NCBI GenBank assembly: GCA_046760105.1 | Contig: JBHIDJ010000033.1 | Location: forward strand, 1-26,375 | Direction of reading: 5' to 3' | Source: JBHIDJ01 sp046760105 | GTDB lineage: Bacteria > Pseudomonadota > Gammaproteobacteria > Acidiferrobacterales > SPGG2 | DNA length: 26,375 nt | Shown here: piece by piece, positions 1 through 8,727 of the stretch | Layout: the number at the start of each line of letters is the position of its first letter | How positions within the stretch are numbered: position 1 is the stretch's first letter | Position numbers and translations under genes: made by a program | Notes under the pieces: generated by a model | Database searches by the model: none | Told to the model about the DNA's origin: nothing | Seen by the model: the letters and a program-made list of their open reading frames with translations, nothing else

Positions 1-260
1 CATTTGATCTTTACGCCAAACAGAAGTTCATCAAGACTTTTTCAACAGAATAGGGTCGGGAGCCGCCGTTCGCGAATAGACAAAGCTAGCCCAAATCGGG
101 CAGTGTCTGTCCGATCAAGTCTGGGCTACCATAGATAACGACATCACCGCGGGTCCAGTGGACACGGCCAGCTTGCCAGTTGGCGCGCCGTTAGAGTTAC
201 CCTCCACAGGTACGATGAGATTCCTATTCATCTATGGTCTTGCTGGCCGGACACGGATGT
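1..260. other. Window edge, no gene seen
   Basis: No open frame in this stretch has a believable start or a recognisable product. It lies downstream of the minus-strand polymerase gene, so it is 3' flanking sequence. No clear hairpin followed by a T-run was seen that would mark the polymerase terminator. Confidence 0.5.
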
Positions 261-2603
261 TCAAAAGATCGCGAGTTGCGCATCGGTGATCGCCTCGAAG
301 CTCGTATCCAGAAAGCTTAGAATACTGTTCGCGACGGGGGCGAGTTGGCGATCGCGATAATGCCCGTAATCGGGTTTGGGCAGATCGTCTTCCACCGGTT
401 CCGGGCCCGCTGCCGTGATGACATAGCTAACCCAGCGCCCCGGGCGTTTGCGCTTGCGGGCTGCTTGTGCGTGCGGCGGCACATTGCGTTTGTACTCCTC
501 GAGCGGACGCCGCAAGCGTTTGCGATAAACCAGCTCGCAATCGAGCTTGCCGGCCATCAAGTCGGCGAGGGTCTCCCGGATGAAGGCCTCAAAGGGCTCT
601 TTCAAAAACACACGCCGGTAGAGTTCGCGCTGAAATCGGCGTGCGAGCGGCGTCCAATCGGTGCGCACGGTTTCGAGTCCCTTGAACACCACGTCGTAGT
701 CACCATCGGTGTTACGCACCAAACCGGCATAACGTTTCTTGCTGCCGGTCCGTTCGCCTCGCACGGTCGGCATCAAAAAGCGCAAGAAATGGGTTTCGAA
801 CTCGATCTCTAGGAACGACTCGAGCTGATATTCCTCTCTCAGTTCCTTCTGCCACCACGCGTTCAACCGCTCGGCGAGGTACTCGCCCACCGCCCTGGCC
901 TCCGGCTCATCGACAGCGTCGCCCAACAGCACGAACAGCGAGTCTGTATCCCCGTAGATCACCGCATACCCTTCGTTCTCGATAAACTCACGGCTGCGCT
1001 GGATGATCTCGTGCCCGCGTTTGGTAATGCTGCTTGCAAGTCGCGCGTCGTAAAAGCGACAGCCATCGGCCGCCAACACGCCGTAGAACGAATTCATGAG
1101 AATCTTGATGGCTTGTGAAAGCGCTGCGTCTTCCTGCCGCTTAGCCTCATCGCGCGCCTCCCACAGACTTTGGATCAGCTCAGGTAATATTGCGTTCTCT
1201 TTCGCGAAGCTCGCGCCGAGGAAGCCGGGAACGGGATCTCGACCTGGGGCGACTAAGCCGAATGGGTCGATCTTGAAGCTGCGAATGATGCTCGGATACA
1301 GGCTCTTAAAATCCAGCAGCAGCACGTTGTCGTAGAGACCGGGTTTTGAATCCATGACGTACCCCCCCGGACTGCCAGGCCCCGATCTAACGTCATCGAC
1401 ATCCGGCGCAACACGCCCGTGCCGGTGCAGGCGGGGCAGATAAAGGTTATCGAACGCGGCCACCGAGCCGCCGTAGCGGTCCATGGCGAGACCCGTCAGC
1501 TCGGCGCGACGGGCAGTGAATTCGATGAGTTTGGCTCTCTCGAAGATATCGCTCACCAGGCGACAATCTTCCAGGTTGTAGGCGGCGAGCCGGCGTTTGT
1601 CTTCCCGAAACAGCCGCTTGATCTCCGCCACCTTGTCGGCACCTTTCTGCTGAATGCGCTTGCCACGACCGAGGAGCGTTTGGGCCACGACCTCGAGTTC
1701 AAAGCTCTCGAAGGACCAAAAGGCGGCACGCAGCGCATCGATGCCGTCCATCACCACACGACCGGGGATGCGTGCCACATGTGTGCCACCCGGGCTTTGC
1801 GGTCGTAGCACGGTGGCCCGCTCATCACCCCGTGCAACATCGAAGGGGAGGCCTAGCGCCTCGCACTTGCGCTCCAGGTAATCGAGATCGAAGCTCACTA
1901 CATTCCAACCGAGTATCAGATCCGGGTCGGCGTGTGTGAGCCAAGTGAAAAAAGCCCCGAGTAGGGCCTTCTCATCTGGACAGCATTGAATGGACACATC
2001 GTCGGCCGGGACCGCTTCCTCAGAAACCAGAAACACGCGGGATTCGTCGGGACTACTTACTGCGATCGAATAAAGCGCACCTTCGAGCCCGCCGGTCTCG
2101 ATGTCGAGCGACACATGGCGAAGATGCGGTCGGTACTCAGTGCGCTTCAGGGCTGGATTTCGATATTCGAGAAAGGTCCCGCAGGATAACGCCTCGCCCC
2201 GCACGGCAAAGCCGCTGGTGATGAAGCGCTCCATCAAGTAGCGGTCGCTCGGCTTGATGTCTGACTCAAACAGCCGCAGCCCGCGTGTCTTCAGCGCATC
2301 GCGGGCATCGACCAAATCGCGTTGCAGGCGGAAGTAGAGTCCGTCCACCGGCCCGCCATGCAGGGCTTGGAGATCCAGCCGTTCGCGACGACAGCGAATG
2401 TCACTTAGGCCTTTCGCGTCGATCGCCGTTTCTCGCTCGATAAAGCAAACCGCCTCCTCCCCGGTCACCACCACCCGCACAGGGCCTTGGTCAGACACTG
2501 CCCAGAAGGTGAGCTCGAGCCCGTCGCGGGTATCCCGCCACTGACGCGTGAGCAGGAAGCAGGGGAGTATCGTTTCAGCCACCTGGCCGGGGTTTTCCGT
2601 CAT
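261..2603 (-). CDS. polB: DNA polymerase II (family B)
   Basis: Template-directed DNA polymerase with 3'-5' proofreading, in Escherichia involved in replication restart and bypass of lesions. The protein is 780 aa, close to the 783 aa of E. coli Pol II. Exonuclease motifs are visible: Exo I DIET at residues 167-170, Exo II around N234-D239 (NVVSFD), Exo III YNLED at 342-346. Polymerase motifs follow: A DFKSLYPSII at 431-440, B KILMNSFYG at 500-508, C YGDTDS at 550-555. All catalytic acidic residues are present, so the enzyme should be active in both domains. The start is supported by GAGGG about 9 bases upstream. In E. coli polB is LexA-controlled, but I saw no clear CTGT-N8-ACAG box in the 110 bases upstream. 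It stands alone, with no neighbour on the same strand. Confidence 0.97.
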   Translation of the reverse strand: MTENPGQVAETILPCFLLTRQWRDTRDGLELTFWAVSDQGPVRVVVTGEEAVCFIERETAIDAKGLSDIRCRRERLDLQALHGGPVDGLYFRLQRDLVDARDALKTRGLRLFESDIKPSDRYLMERFITSGFAVRGEALSCGTFLEYRNPALKRTEYRPHLRHVSLDIETGGLEGALYSIAVSSPDESRVFLVSEEAVPADDVSIQCCPDEKALLGAFFTWLTHADPDLILGWNVVSFDLDYLERKCEALGLPFDVARGDERATVLRPQSPGGTHVARIPGRVVMDGIDALRAAFWSFESFELEVVAQTLLGRGKRIQQKGADKVAEIKRLFREDKRRLAAYNLEDCRLVSDIFERAKLIEFTARRAELTGLAMDRYGGSVAAFDNLYLPRLHRHGRVAPDVDDVRSGPGSPGGYVMDSKPGLYDNVLLLDFKSLYPSIIRSFKIDPFGLVAPGRDPVPGFLGASFAKENAILPELIQSLWEARDEAKRQEDAALSQAIKILMNSFYGVLAADGCRFYDARLASSITKRGHEIIQRSREFIENEGYAVIYGDTDSLFVLLGDAVDEPEARAVGEYLAERLNAWWQKELREEYQLESFLEIEFETHFLRFLMPTVRGERTGSKKRYAGLVRNTDGDYDVVFKGLETVRTDWTPLARRFQRELYRRVFLKEPFEAFIRETLADLMAGKLDCELVYRKRLRRPLEEYKRNVPPHAQAARKRKRPGRWVSYVITAAGPEPVEDDLPKPDYGHYRDRQLAPVANSILSFLDTSFEAITDAQLAIF

Positions 2604-3194
2604 TGGTTTCGTCCCTCAGACAGCTGGGAATTCTGTGTCAGACTAAAAATCCGTCAGCCGAAGGCCGCTGTTATGGCGACCTTTGTTTTTCGAACGGGTA
2701 TTCTAGCCTGAAAAACTATGCTTAGCCTCGTGTAGAAGATTCTATGCTGAGATCAAGTTCGTAGCGAGATTTCGATTTTGCAAGGCAAGAGGCGGGCGCG
2801 ACCCCTTTCATGTGGAGCGCCGAAGCTAGTGAGAACGACTTTCGCGCGCGTAACGCAACACGTCAATCAGGGTGGCAGCCCGTGGGAGGGCGTCTTCTTC
2901 GGCGATTACGATGGAGGGGTCTATCTCACCCATGCGAAGGAATACTGTGAAAGACACGACGTCGATATCGCCTCCAACTGTCTGTTGACCAGTCACCGGT
3001 TAAGGGCGCAGGCTAATTAGCTGAAAATCAAGCGGCATTGGACTAGAGTTCAATGTGACCGTTTATGTCGCATATATAACCGTTCGAGCCGTATACTCAA
3101 ATGTTAGATGCGCAACAACGCTGGGCTTAATGATGTCGGCTCACAGAGTGGTGATCTGATGGTGGATTAACGCCCTGCGAGGGCTAGATACGAC
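2604..3194. other. Long intergenic region with nested inverted repeats
   Basis: About 590 bases between the divergent polB and Sel1 genes. It must hold the promoters of both. The only open frame of note, 2778-3020, begins with TTG, has no ribosome binding site and matches nothing I recognise. The right part carries an imperfect inverted repeat (3070-3111), a second one with arms GGGCTTAAT (3123-3131) and ATTAACGCCC (3166-3175), and a short hairpin GCCCT/AGGGC at 3172-3184 just before the Sel1 start. Confidence 0.5.
3070..3111. repeat. Imperfect inverted repeat, attC-like
   Basis: Outer arms are GCATATATAAC (3070-3080) and GTTAGATGC (3103-3111). The reverse complement of the right arm is GCATCTAAC, so the arms match as GCAT...TAAC with a small internal difference. 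Inner arms CGTTCGAG and CTCAAATG pair at seven of eight positions, one by G-T wobble and with one mismatch. The right arm has the GTTRRRY form of an integron attC simple site. It is only 42 bp, shorter than usual attC sites, and it is the only such element seen, so a real recombination site is unlikely. Confidence 0.3.
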
Positions 3195-3893
3195 ATGAGA
3201 CTAGTACGCGCTCTCATTTCCTTTTTGCTTATCACGGTTCTGCATATCGCGGGAGCGGTTGGTGACATTTCGAGAAATCGAGTGTCCTGGAACGACCCCG
3301 AAGAACAGGCAACTTTCAAAAAGGTATTGGATGAATCCGGTATACCTTATGAGACGATACAGGAATACGGAAGAGAGTTCGTCGTCTGGCCTAAGAATTA
3401 TAGTGACAAGGTAGATATTATTATCAGACATGGTTTTGGCGTAGATCCGGATAGCAAAGCCCAAATGCTTTTCGAACTCGGGAGACCCAAGGAGGCAATT
3501 GCATTGCTCACAAAGCTCGCAGATAACGGAGATATGGAGGCCCAGGTGGCGCTCGGTTTGCACTATGTCCTTGGGAGGTTTGTGGAGAAGGACTATAGCA
3601 AAGCACGTCACCTATATACGGCTGCGATCGACCTAGGTAGCCGTGTTGCCCTGGTCAATCTTGGTGTGCTTTACGAAAATGGATGGAGCGTCACAAAGGA
3701 CGAAGTTAAGGCTTTTGAGCTCTACCAGAGGGCTGCAGACAACTATCAAATAGTCGCTGCTATGTGTAAGGTGGGGCAGTTCTACGAGGACGGCAAGGCA
3801 GGACTAACAAAAGATGTGATAAAGGCTAACGAATGGTATGCACAAGCGAAAAGGCGAAGCGGCGTTAATCTAGACTGTAGAAAGCTTCGATAA
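3195..3893 (+). CDS. Exported Sel1-like repeat protein
   Basis: A 232 aa protein starting with a signal peptide (basic MRLVR, then a hydrophobic run to about residue 22). The middle part, residues 34-80, is a short mixed segment (containing GIPYETIQEYGREF) that I do not recognise. From about residue 114 there are three Sel1-type helical repeats (about 114-149, 150-185, 186-222), with the typical A..LG..Y..G pattern followed by D..KA...Y..A. Sel1 repeats are TPR-related solenoids that bind partner proteins; in bacteria many are periplasmic or secreted. No partner is encoded next to it. Base composition is more AT-rich than in the neighbouring polymerase and oxygenase genes. The family call is firm; the role is unknown. 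Confidence 0.85.
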   Translation: MRLVRALISFLLITVLHIAGAVGDISRNRVSWNDPEEQATFKKVLDESGIPYETIQEYGREFVVWPKNYSDKVDIIIRHGFGVDPDSKAQMLFELGRPKEAIALLTKLADNGDMEAQVALGLHYVLGRFVEKDYSKARHLYTAAIDLGSRVALVNLGVLYENGWSVTKDEVKAFELYQRAADNYQIVAAMCKVGQFYEDGKAGLTKDVIKANEWYAQAKRRSGVNLDCRKLR

Positions 3894-4014
3894 TATCCAA
3901 TCATCACCTCGTCATAGATTCTTGCGGCTGCGCCATTCTGGAAAGACCCCTTCGATGTTCGCCGCTTGGATTAGCCTGTTGTTCTGATATCTCGGCCGAA
4001 GCAACCAAACGCAA

Positions 4015-5193
4015 CTAACTATCCGCTCGTCCCTCGGACCCGTCGAGCACACGGTTGATGACCCACTGGGCGAAGAGTCCAACCACCGGCTCGAGAGAAG
4101 ACAGCCGCCCCGGACGGGCGAAGGGCGATGTCAGCCCCGCCTGTTGCCGTTCGAGGATCGTATTGTCCTCCACAATCCCCGTGTCCCAGCGGTCGAAGTA
4201 GGCGTGTGCGAGTTCCTGGAAATCCGGCCGTTCCACGGTGCTTTTAGGGAAGCACATGTTCATGGCGTACTTCGTGCGATCAGGGCCCTGGGGATAGCAT
4301 TCAAAGGACCACATGCTGTCAGTGCTGGCGGCGAAGATGAAGGCAGGATAAACGAGGGCGTATCGCGTCCCGCCCAGCAGTCGCCCGCTCAGCGTCGCGA
4401 TAGGCGGAAAGGCGGTATGCCCGCGGCCCTTGAGCAGCGCACCGGTACCCTCATGCGTGCCGAATTGCGTGACATATTCGCCTTTGACCTTGTCAGGCGG
4501 ATCGGGGCGATCATAATTGACCGAGTCGAGCGAGCCGGGGTGCACCGCCTTGATGTGATACCATTCCATGAATACTTCGATGAAGAGCTTCCAGTTGCAC
4601 GCCACCTCGTACTCCCGGCGCCGGACACAGCGCATGTCACCGAGGCCGTACGCGGCGAAGATCCCGGAGAAATCCCCCAGATAGCTGTCGAGGCCGATGC
4701 TCTCCGCATCAAAGTTGATGAATACGAACCCATCCCGAGTCTCGAGCCTGATGGGGATCAATCCGTATTCGTCCTTGCTGAAACACGGCGCCTTGCCCAT
4801 CTCAGGCGCGCCCGCGAGCTTGCCGTCGAGTCGGTAACTCCAGCCGTGATAGGGACAGCAAATCAAGCGCTCGCAATTGCCCTCGCCTTCGAGTAGCTGC
4901 GTGCCCCGATGGCGACAGGTGTTGGCGAAGGCGCGCAACGTGCCATTTTCCCCGCGCACGAGGACTACAGGCACGCCCGCAAGCTCGAAGGCAAAATAAT
5001 CCCCGGGGTGGGGCAGGCGCTCCTCACGTCCAACGCAGTTCCACGAGCTTCTGAACAGTCGTTCCACTTCCCGCTGGTAGAAGGCCGGACTGGTGTAGCA
5101 CCAGGGTGGCAATGTCTCCGCCTCTTCCGGCGGCCGCAGCACTTTTTCGTAGTGCTGTGAATTGAAGATATCGTCAGAGTAATCGACCGACAT
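4015..5193 (-). CDS. Rieske non-heme iron oxygenase, alpha subunit
   Basis: Terminal oxygenase component that uses electrons from a partner reductase to hydroxylate or demethylate an unknown substrate. With the start at 5193 it is 392 aa. The Rieske [2Fe-2S] ligands are C93-R-H95 and C113-P-Y-H116. The mononuclear iron site is seen as E210-W-Y-H213 and H218; the bridging residue is Glu rather than the Asp of naphthalene dioxygenase, as in carnitine/betaine-type oxygenases (CntA, GbcA). The start at 5193 is chosen because GGGAAG lies about 8 bases upstream and the protein then begins MSVDYSDD; a start at 5259 would add 22 residues with no family likeness. No reductase or ferredoxin gene is nearby, so its electron donor must be encoded elsewhere. 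Confidence 0.92.
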   Translation of the reverse strand: MSVDYSDDIFNSQHYEKVLRPPEEAETLPPWCYTSPAFYQREVERLFRSSWNCVGREERLPHPGDYFAFELAGVPVVLVRGENGTLRAFANTCRHRGTQLLEGEGNCERLICCPYHGWSYRLDGKLAGAPEMGKAPCFSKDEYGLIPIRLETRDGFVFINFDAESIGLDSYLGDFSGIFAAYGLGDMRCVRRREYEVACNWKLFIEVFMEWYHIKAVHPGSLDSVNYDRPDPPDKVKGEYVTQFGTHEGTGALLKGRGHTAFPPIATLSGRLLGGTRYALVYPAFIFAASTDSMWSFECYPQGPDRTKYAMNMCFPKSTVERPDFQELAHAYFDRWDTGIVEDNTILERQQAGLTSPFARPGRLSSLEPVVGLFAQWVINRVLDGSEGRADS

Positions 5194-5489
5194 GGCTTGT
5201 CTTCCCAGGGAAATGCGCTGTCCGGTACACCACAGTGCAACGTGACGCAACAAAGGCATCTTACCCTAGACAACCGACACGTAGTACCAGTTGAGCATGA
5301 TCTGTATCCAGGTCTTGACCAGATGAAAATCGAGTGACATTAGGCTAGATTCGAATATAACGGGTTGACGCTCTTTCGAGAAAGCGGCAAAGGGGCACCA
5401 CACCTTGCCTTCTCGCTCAACAAGGGTCGCCGTGATAAATCGCGACACCTGTTAGTTCAAACGTGAGCTTGTGGCGCGCATCAGCTGAT

Positions 5490-5726
5490 ATGAAAGTGAT
5501 GCTTTATGCGATCGTGGCCGGGGTATGCTTGGCTGTGAGCTTCTACTCGCTGATGGGTGTGTGGCAGGCAGCCTCGCTTTTTAGTGGCGGTCGCGCGATG
5601 GCGAATTATCAATTTTGGGGACCACTAACGATATTATTCTTCGCAGCCGCAGTCTTCTTTGGATATCGCGCGCTCAGACTTTCCCTGCTACGAGTCAAGA
5701 AAAGCCTCGGAGATGATACGCGTTAG
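5490..5726 (+). CDS. Small two-helix membrane protein
   Basis: A 78 aa protein with two hydrophobic segments (about residues 4-26 and 43-61 counted from the ATG at 5490) and a basic tail (RLSLLRVKKS) that should face the cytoplasm. The frame can also open at a GTG at 5463, giving 87 aa; neither start has a clear ribosome binding site, so I prefer the ATG. No family recognised. It is separated from the next gene by about 200 bases and from the divergent oxygenase by about 300. Confidence 0.6.
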   Translation: MKVMLYAIVAGVCLAVSFYSLMGVWQAASLFSGGRAMANYQFWGPLTILFFAAAVFFGYRALRLSLLRVKKSLGDDTR

Positions 5727-5926
5727 CATTCCGCTGCAGCCCTATATCTTGCGAGTTTGGACGTTAAACCGCTGCGGTACATCAGAGGCGGATGAGCATC
5801 CTGACCAGGCGAGAACGGAATGACGTTGGGCTGGATTCCAGCACGGCCCAGAGCAACAATTAGTCACTGCTTGCGCGGAATGCAAGAACGTAAGCGCAAT
5901 TCAATCAAGCAAGTATTGGAGGGGCC

Positions 5927-6154
5927 ATGTTTCTAAAGGAACGATCTAGCTCCAATCTATTCGAAGTGTTGAGTCTAAGTGACTTGTTTAACCCTTTTTG
6001 CACTGATGTTATAGCTCGTTCTCATTATGGTGAGGAAATGCAGGATCCTGAGAAGTTGAAAAAGGCCAACCTTGTTTTTCCATCTGGCGAAGACTTGCCG
6101 CGTTGTTGGACGGACCCTCATTATCACGATGAGGACATTCAACGGAAGAAGTAA
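5927..6154 (+). CDS. Small conserved-looking protein of unknown function
   Basis: A 75 aa soluble protein with no signal or membrane segment. The start is well supported: GGAGGGG lies immediately before the ATG. The C-terminal half has the pattern LVFPSGEDLPRCW followed by a His/Asp-rich end (DPHYHDED). This looks like a fixed small-protein family rather than chance coding, but I cannot name it. It precedes the GFA gene by 63 bases on the same strand, so co-transcription is possible. Confidence 0.65.
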   Translation: MFLKERSSSNLFEVLSLSDLFNPFCTDVIARSHYGEEMQDPEKLKKANLVFPSGEDLPRCWTDPHYHDEDIQRKK

Positions 6155-6217
6155 TTTGAGCGACCGACAGCGGCCTGTCCACTACATGGTACATCTGGAT
6201 CGATTCGAGATACGAAA

Positions 6218-6655
6218 ATGACTGAGGAGCAAGTATTCGAAGGTGGATGTCTGTGCGGGGCAGTTCGTTATAGGGCCACGGCCGAACCCGTGCGCGGAGT
6301 CATTTGTCACTGTTCCATGTGCCGTAAACACTCTGGTGCTCCGATCTTGGCGTTTATCCATTTTCCCATTGAGTCTTTCACTTGGCTCAAGGGTCGACCC
6401 ACTCGATACCGTTCATCTAGGTTCGCCGAGCGCGGGTTTTGTTCAAAATGTGGTAGCACGATCAGCATGCACGAGGATGTGCTGGGCGATCGGGTTCAGG
6501 TAACGGTTGGTAGCCTTGATCAGCCAGACAGGGTCAGACCAGACGACCACGTTTGGACGGACGAGCAGATTTGTTGGTTTGAGGTCCAGGATGACCTGCC
6601 ACGGTTTGAACAAAGTAGTTCGGCCGTAGCGTCCAACGCCTCAGACCCGGACTAG
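6218..6655 (+). CDS. GFA-family (CENP-V/GFA) zinc protein
   Basis: A 145 aa protein of the family named after glutathione-dependent formaldehyde-activating enzyme. The two zinc sites are visible: structural C11-x-C13 with C75-x2-C78, and C30-x-C32-x2-C35 in ICHCSMCRKHSG. These seven cysteines match the family pattern. Most members have no proven reaction; formaldehyde-glutathione adduct formation was proposed for the founding enzyme but should not be transferred directly. A paralogue lies at 12808-13218. It ends 9 bases before the next membrane-protein gene, so the two may share a transcript. Confidence 0.9.
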   Translation: MTEEQVFEGGCLCGAVRYRATAEPVRGVICHCSMCRKHSGAPILAFIHFPIESFTWLKGRPTRYRSSRFAERGFCSKCGSTISMHEDVLGDRVQVTVGSLDQPDRVRPDDHVWTDEQICWFEVQDDLPRFEQSSSAVASNASDPD

Positions 6656-6664
6656 ATTACGTAT

Positions 6665-7036
6665 ATGAGAATAACTAGAAAACCATGGCTTTTCGCAATT
6701 GTCTATGTGGCTTTGTCGTTAGGTATAGAGGCATCCCTGATAATCTTTGGCGGACTGAGAGTGCCGCAGAACAACGCCCAAATAGCGCCCATAATACTGA
6801 CCATTCCACCAATCTTGGCAGCGTTAATAACCGGTTATAGACAACTAAAAGCATTTCTCATCATAGTAATGTTAACCGCTGTGTTAACGCTGGTAGTAAC
6901 CCTTACGTTCATAAAAATTACTGGAATATCAACGGGATTTGTTGAACCTATAATCAACCGCTCTATTGCGGGATTACTAGCAGCAATCATCACAAATAGA
7001 CTTGTTAGAAAACAAAAAGACGCGGAAGCCACATAA
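6665..7036 (+). CDS. AT-rich integral membrane protein
   Basis: A 123 aa protein with about four membrane segments (roughly residues 8-28, 40-58, 63-85 and 98-113) and a basic, charged C-terminus (NRLVRKQKDAEAT). No family recognised. Codon use is clearly more AT-rich (many ATA, TTA and AAT codons) than in the flanking GFA and hydrolase genes, which suggests separate or recent origin. It starts 9 bases after the GFA stop codon. Confidence 0.75.
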   Translation: MRITRKPWLFAIVYVALSLGIEASLIIFGGLRVPQNNAQIAPIILTIPPILAALITGYRQLKAFLIIVMLTAVLTLVVTLTFIKITGISTGFVEPIINRSIAGLLAAIITNRLVRKQKDAEAT

Positions 7037-7112
7037 GCAAGCAGCTGACCCGGCCGCACCAGCAAATATTCCAGAGCGGTTTCAGCTATCTTAATTAAGG
7101 TGTGTAGCGAAA

Positions 7113-7991
7113 GTGTTTGAGCATTTCGAGGAGCGCAGGATATCCACCCCAGAAGCGGAGATTCATCTGCTAACCGGTGGGAGCGGACCACCGCTGTTGT
7201 TACTGCATGGCTATCCCCAGAACCACGTGATGTGGCATGCGGTGGCGCCACGACTCCGCGAGCGCTTCTCGCTCGTAATTCCCGATCTCCGCGGTTACGG
7301 CGAGAGCAGGGGCCCGCCCCCAGACCCAGCGCATCTGAGCTACTCAAAGCGCGCCATGGCCAACGACATGGTTGCGGTCATGACCGCGCTTAGGCACGAG
7401 CAGTTTCTGCTCGCAGGCCACGACCGCGGTGGACGCGTGGCCTATCGGCTCGCACTCGATCATCCTGAGCAGGTGACCCGGTTAGCGGCGGTCGACATCA
7501 TCCCGACGCTGGACGTGTGGGAACGGATGGACAAGGATGCTGCACTGAGCACTTACCACTGGCCGTTTCTCGCACAACCCGCCCCGCTGCCTGAGCGGCT
7601 CATCGGCAGTGATCCCGAGTTCTACTTGCTTCATTTGTTAGATAGGTGGGCGGGCCAAAGAGATGCGCTTAGTACGGACGCGGTCGCCGAGTACATCCGG
7701 CATTTCCGCAAGCCTTCTGTTATCGAGGCGACGTGCGAGGATTACCGCGCCGGCATGAGCGTCGATTTGGATCACGACCGAGCCGACCGCGACGCGGATC
7801 GGCGGATCCAATGCCCAACGCTTGTCCTTTGGGGGAGGCGTTATCTGTCCTCGAAGGCGCAGTCGCCACTGGAGGTCTGGCGCGCCTGGGCAGAGGACGT
7901 GTGTGAAGTGGTACTCGACTGCGGACACTTTGTGGCGGAGGAGCAACCGGAAGCCTGCGCCGCCGCGCTTGTCGATTTCTTCAGCCCGTGA
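7113..7991 (+). CDS. Haloacetate dehalogenase-type alpha/beta hydrolase
   Basis: A 292 aa alpha/beta hydrolase closest in pattern to fluoroacetate dehalogenase (haloacetate dehalogenase H-1), which hydrolyses the carbon-halogen bond of haloacetates to glycolate. Seen: oxyanion motif HGYP at 32-35, nucleophile motif GHDRGGR at 102-108 giving Asp104 with Arg105 and Arg108 (the carboxylate-binding pair in that family), Tyr148-His149-Trp150 matching the halide-binding His/Trp, EDYRAG providing the further Tyr, and a C-terminal CGHF carrying the base His. The nucleophile is Asp rather than Ser, so this is not an ordinary esterase. It begins with GTG. Activity on fluoroacetate versus another haloacid is not decidable from sequence. 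Confidence 0.88.
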   Translation: MFEHFEERRISTPEAEIHLLTGGSGPPLLLLHGYPQNHVMWHAVAPRLRERFSLVIPDLRGYGESRGPPPDPAHLSYSKRAMANDMVAVMTALRHEQFLLAGHDRGGRVAYRLALDHPEQVTRLAAVDIIPTLDVWERMDKDAALSTYHWPFLAQPAPLPERLIGSDPEFYLLHLLDRWAGQRDALSTDAVAEYIRHFRKPSVIEATCEDYRAGMSVDLDHDRADRDADRRIQCPTLVLWGRRYLSSKAQSPLEVWRAWAEDVCEVVLDCGHFVAEEQPEACAAALVDFFSP

Positions 7992-8264
7992 TGTGAGTCT
8001 CAGGTCGGTGTGGTGTCACCGATCTCGTCTGGTTGCCGGTCTTAGTGCAAGAGGATGATGTCAGCTAATATCACGTTCGGATAGCACAGCAGGCAGCGCA
8101 AACGCGACTAGAGTTTGATGCTTTGGCCACTAGGATTGTCAAATAAATATGGTCAAGTCGGTCAAATTGTCATAGAATTTTTGCTCACGCAGTCTTAGCC
8201 GAATACGTAGTAGTTCAATACGTAGTAGTTCTTTGTGTTGCCTGGGCAACCTAGGAGCCTCGTC
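7992..8264. other. Intergenic region with repeats before the Sel1 gene
   Basis: About 270 bases without a gene. It holds three GTCAA copies (8138-8142, 8152-8156, 8161-8165) and, nearer the gene, a perfect tandem 15-bp duplication. It should carry the promoter of the Sel1 gene at 8265. Confidence 0.5.
8202..8231 (+). repeat. Perfect tandem 15-bp duplication
   Basis: The unit AATACGTAGTAGTTC occurs at 8202-8216 and again, without a gap or change, at 8217-8231. It ends 33 bases before the Sel1 start codon, where it may change promoter spacing or duplicate a regulator site. Confidence 0.9.
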
Positions 8265-8720
8265 ATGATTAGACTACTCGTTATATCCACATTTCTAGGT
8301 ATTGGGTTAATTGCTTCATCTAGCTTGGCGGCTGAGAACGGTGTGGCTAGCGATCCGTCCCAGACGCTGACGAAGTTCTTGTCGATACACAGCCAAGGGG
8401 TTAATTATGAACTCGGCCGCGGTATGCCACAGGATTTTACCAAAGCTGCAGAATGGTATAGGCGGGCCGCCGCGCTTGGCCATGCCGATGCGCAGAATGA
8501 TCTTGCGAAACTGTACGATGATGGCCGAGGTGTGTCGCAAGATAGCGTTCAAGCCTATTTTTGGTACACCCTCGCGGCTCAACAGGGTAACGCCTGTGCG
8601 ATTATTGATCGTTATCGTTTGGGCGAGCGAATGAGTGCAACTCAGATAACAAAGGCGCAGCTACTCTTGAACGTTTGGAAGTCCACGTCTAAAGGTAAAG
8701 TCTTAAGCAAAATAAAATGA
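8265..8720 (+). CDS. Exported Sel1-like repeat protein (short)
   Basis: A 151 aa protein with a clear signal peptide (hydrophobic run to about residue 20, then SSSLAAENG). Two Sel1-type repeats follow: about residues 42-74 (GVNYELGRGMPQDFTKAAEW) and 75-110 (ending YTLAAQQGN). The start at ATG 8265 is set by AGGAG about 8 bases upstream; a GTG at 8235 is in frame but has no such site. The tail after residue 120 is basic and is not a repeat. The next gene begins 7 bases after its stop, so the two probably form an operon. It is the second Sel1 exported protein in the window. Confidence 0.87.
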   Translation: MIRLLVISTFLGIGLIASSSLAAENGVASDPSQTLTKFLSIHSQGVNYELGRGMPQDFTKAAEWYRRAAALGHADAQNDLAKLYDDGRGVSQDSVQAYFWYTLAAQQGNACAIIDRYRLGERMSATQITKAQLLLNVWKSTSKGKVLSKIK

Positions 8721-8727
8721 GCTTGCG

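Noticed and set aside
2778..3020. 80-codon open frame in the polB-Sel1 gap
   Set aside because: TTG start, no ribosome binding site, no recognisable features or composition of a real protein.
3070..3893. Integron cassette array
   Set aside because: Only one weak attC-like element, no integrase, and core genes such as polB and argC lie on both sides.
5266..5448. 60-codon minus-strand frame upstream of the Rieske gene
   Set aside because: GTG start, no family likeness, and it falls in the promoter region of the oxygenase.
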